Shown in pieces: positions 5,963-6,278 of a stretch of DNA of 6,278 bases; the first letter of the stretch is position 1, and every line of letters starts with the position of its first letter. The DNA comes from Gallionellaceae bacterium (GTDB taxonomy: Bacteria > Pseudomonadota > Gammaproteobacteria > Burkholderiales > Gallionellaceae), in NCBI GenBank assembly GCA_030690855.1, contig JAUYFR010000117.1:1-6278 (forward strand), read 5' to 3'. The position numbers and the translations under genes were made by a program. The notes beneath the pieces are model-generated. The model was not told the DNA's origin. It did not search any database and saw only the letters and a program-made list of their open reading frames with translations.

Positions 5963-6076
5963 CGTCATACCGGCGTAGGCCGGTATCCAGTAAGTTAAAT
6001 AATTTGTGCGAAGCACAGTCAACGCCAACAGCCCTTTTAATAAAAGCGCTGGATACCGGCCTACGCCGGTATGACG
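5963..6076. repeat. Palindromic repeat element, copy B (114 bp, MITE-like)
   Basis: Perfect 28-bp inverted arms at 5963-5990 and 6049-6076, each folding on itself as ATACCGGC-GTAG-GCCGGTAT. Arms match copy A except for one loop base (T for A), and CCCT precedes the left arm in both copies. The 58-bp centre is unrelated in sequence to copy A but also holds a small hairpin (TGTGC-GAA-GCACA, 6005-6017) plus CTTTTA-A-TAAAAG (6034-6046). With copy A it brackets the caspase-like gene. Confidence 0.9.
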
Positions 6077-6115
6077 GGTTGGTTCTCCACTGTGGCGGGT
6101 TAGGTTTAATGTGCG

Positions 6116-6118
6116 CAT
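6116..6118 (-). other. Candidate original start codon of the caspase-like gene
   Basis: This ATG is in the same frame as the 3500-5902 gene and starts MRTLNLTRHSGEPTRH before running into repeat-encoded peptide. A single in-frame TGA (5918-5920) then separates it from GVSAALLTAFLFSTL. A weak GGAAA (6124-6128) lies 5 nt upstream and a promoter candidate about 24-30 nt upstream. An Arg-containing N-terminus is what the exported protein's hydrophobic core lacks. The link is an inference. Confidence 0.45.
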
Positions 6119-6148
6119 GATCGTTTCCAAAGATTGTGATTACGGAGG

Positions 6149-6176
6149 ATTGTAGCTTTAAGAATCGAAGTTACAA
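6149..6176 (-). promoter_or_regulatory. Candidate sigma70 promoter for the caspase-like gene
   Basis: On the minus strand, TTGTAA (6171-6176; four of six to TTGACA), a 16-nt spacer and TACAAT (6149-6154; five of six to TATAAT). The predicted start of transcription, near 6142, gives a leader of about 24 nt to the ATG at 6118. Its distance to the TTG at 5902 would be about 240 nt, mostly repeat sequence. Confidence 0.5.
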
Positions 6177-6190
6177 ATTGGCTTGATGGC

Positions 6191-6277
6191 CTAGATATTT
6201 TTCTTTTCCAATTTTTTAGAAAAACGCCGCTTTAATCCGTTCGCCATTAGTTTGATTTGCTTGCTGCCAATTGCTCT
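6191..6277 (-). CDS. Possible C-terminal fragment of an unrecognised gene
   Basis: One minus-strand frame is open from the window edge to a TAG at 6191-6193. It encodes 28 residues ending MANGLKRRFSKKLEKKNI, a strongly basic tail such as nucleic-acid-binding or ribosome-associated proteins often have. I do not recognise the family. A second frame is open until a TAA at 6216-6218, so coding status rests on plausibility only. The stop precedes the promoter candidate at 6149-6176 by about 15 nt, a sensible gene boundary. Confidence 0.3.
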   Translation of the reverse strand, partial: RAIGSKQIKLMANGLKRRFSKKLEKKNI

Positions 6278-6278
6278 G

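Larger units (their letters stand above)
5910..6103. repeat. Composite insertion-like region with short imperfect terminal inverted repeats
   Basis: CTAACCC at 5910-5916 is matched in inverted orientation by GGGTTAG at 6097-6103. Extending inward, CTAACCCCTCACTG and CTAACCCGCCACAG agree at 11 of 14 positions. The interval encloses both the GC-rich hairpin at 5924-5943 and palindromic element copy B. It separates a promoter and ATG from the body of the caspase-like gene. TA dinucleotides sit inside both ends, but no longer target duplication is evident, so the true element borders are uncertain. Confidence 0.4.

Noticed and set aside
5919..6092. CACTG direct repeat (5919-5923 and 6088-6092) as a target-site duplication of the inserted element
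   Set aside because: Removing one copy plus the interval (169 bp) would break the reading frame between the ATG at 6118 and the caspase-like gene, and a 5-bp match is easily chance.
5918..6130. Minus-strand 70-codon open frame as an independent small gene
   Set aside because: Its body is repeat-derived peptide (RHTGVGRYPA, WIPAYAGMT). Only its first codons from the ATG at 6118 are of interest, as the possible detached start of the caspase-like gene.

Overview
The window reads as a piece of a proteobacterial chromosome, probably gammaproteobacterial. This inference rests on the YciA-type thioesterase, the FadD-type ligase of about 600 residues, the paired ParE-like toxin-antitoxin genes and the short CGTCATACC-type palindromic repeats. 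No rRNA or housekeeping marker is present to confirm it. Every gene I can support lies on the minus strand, so transcription runs from high to low coordinates.

Layout in transcription order. At 6191-6277 there may be the C-terminal tail of an unrecognised gene. A good promoter candidate at 6149-6176 precedes a possible original ATG at 6118. A composite palindromic repeat region follows at about 5910-6103. Next is a large gene (3500-5902) for a putatively exported caspase-like protein with coiled coils and a C-terminal domain of the formylglycine-generating-enzyme (C-type lectin) fold. Then comes an intergenic stretch (3172-3499) with a terminator candidate and a second palindromic repeat. Two tandem type II toxin-antitoxin modules follow (2938-3171 with 2654-2953, and 2417-2641 with 2124-2420). 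Last are a long-chain acyl-CoA synthetase (305-2107) and a truncated acyl-CoA thioesterase (1-302).

The most interesting signal is at the 3' end of the caspase-like gene. Its last 30 or so codons look like the variable region of a diversity-generating retroelement (DGR) target. Between GGSW and GFRVAR, all twelve presumed variable positions are NNC codons (TTC, AGC, AAC, CTC, GAC, TAC, GGC), the pattern left when adenines of AAC template codons are mutated. The conserved positions between them use mixed third bases. The two active-site cysteines of true formylglycine-generating enzymes appear to be absent, which fits a binding domain rather than an enzyme. No reverse transcriptase, accessory gene or template repeat is in the window, so this would be a remote or orphan target.

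The second notable point is the 5' end of the same gene. The open frame has no ATG and starts at best at TTG 5902, in the middle of a signal-peptide hydrophobic core. In the same frame, beyond a single TGA, an ATG at 6118 lies about 24 nt below the promoter candidate. The repeat lies between the two, which suggests that a palindromic element split the signal-peptide coding sequence.

The ligase and thioesterase are tightly coupled (2-nt gap) and would form and hydrolyse acyl-CoA. The four toxin-antitoxin genes overlap or nearly abut and end 16 nt before the ligase start, so the ligase may share transcripts with them.
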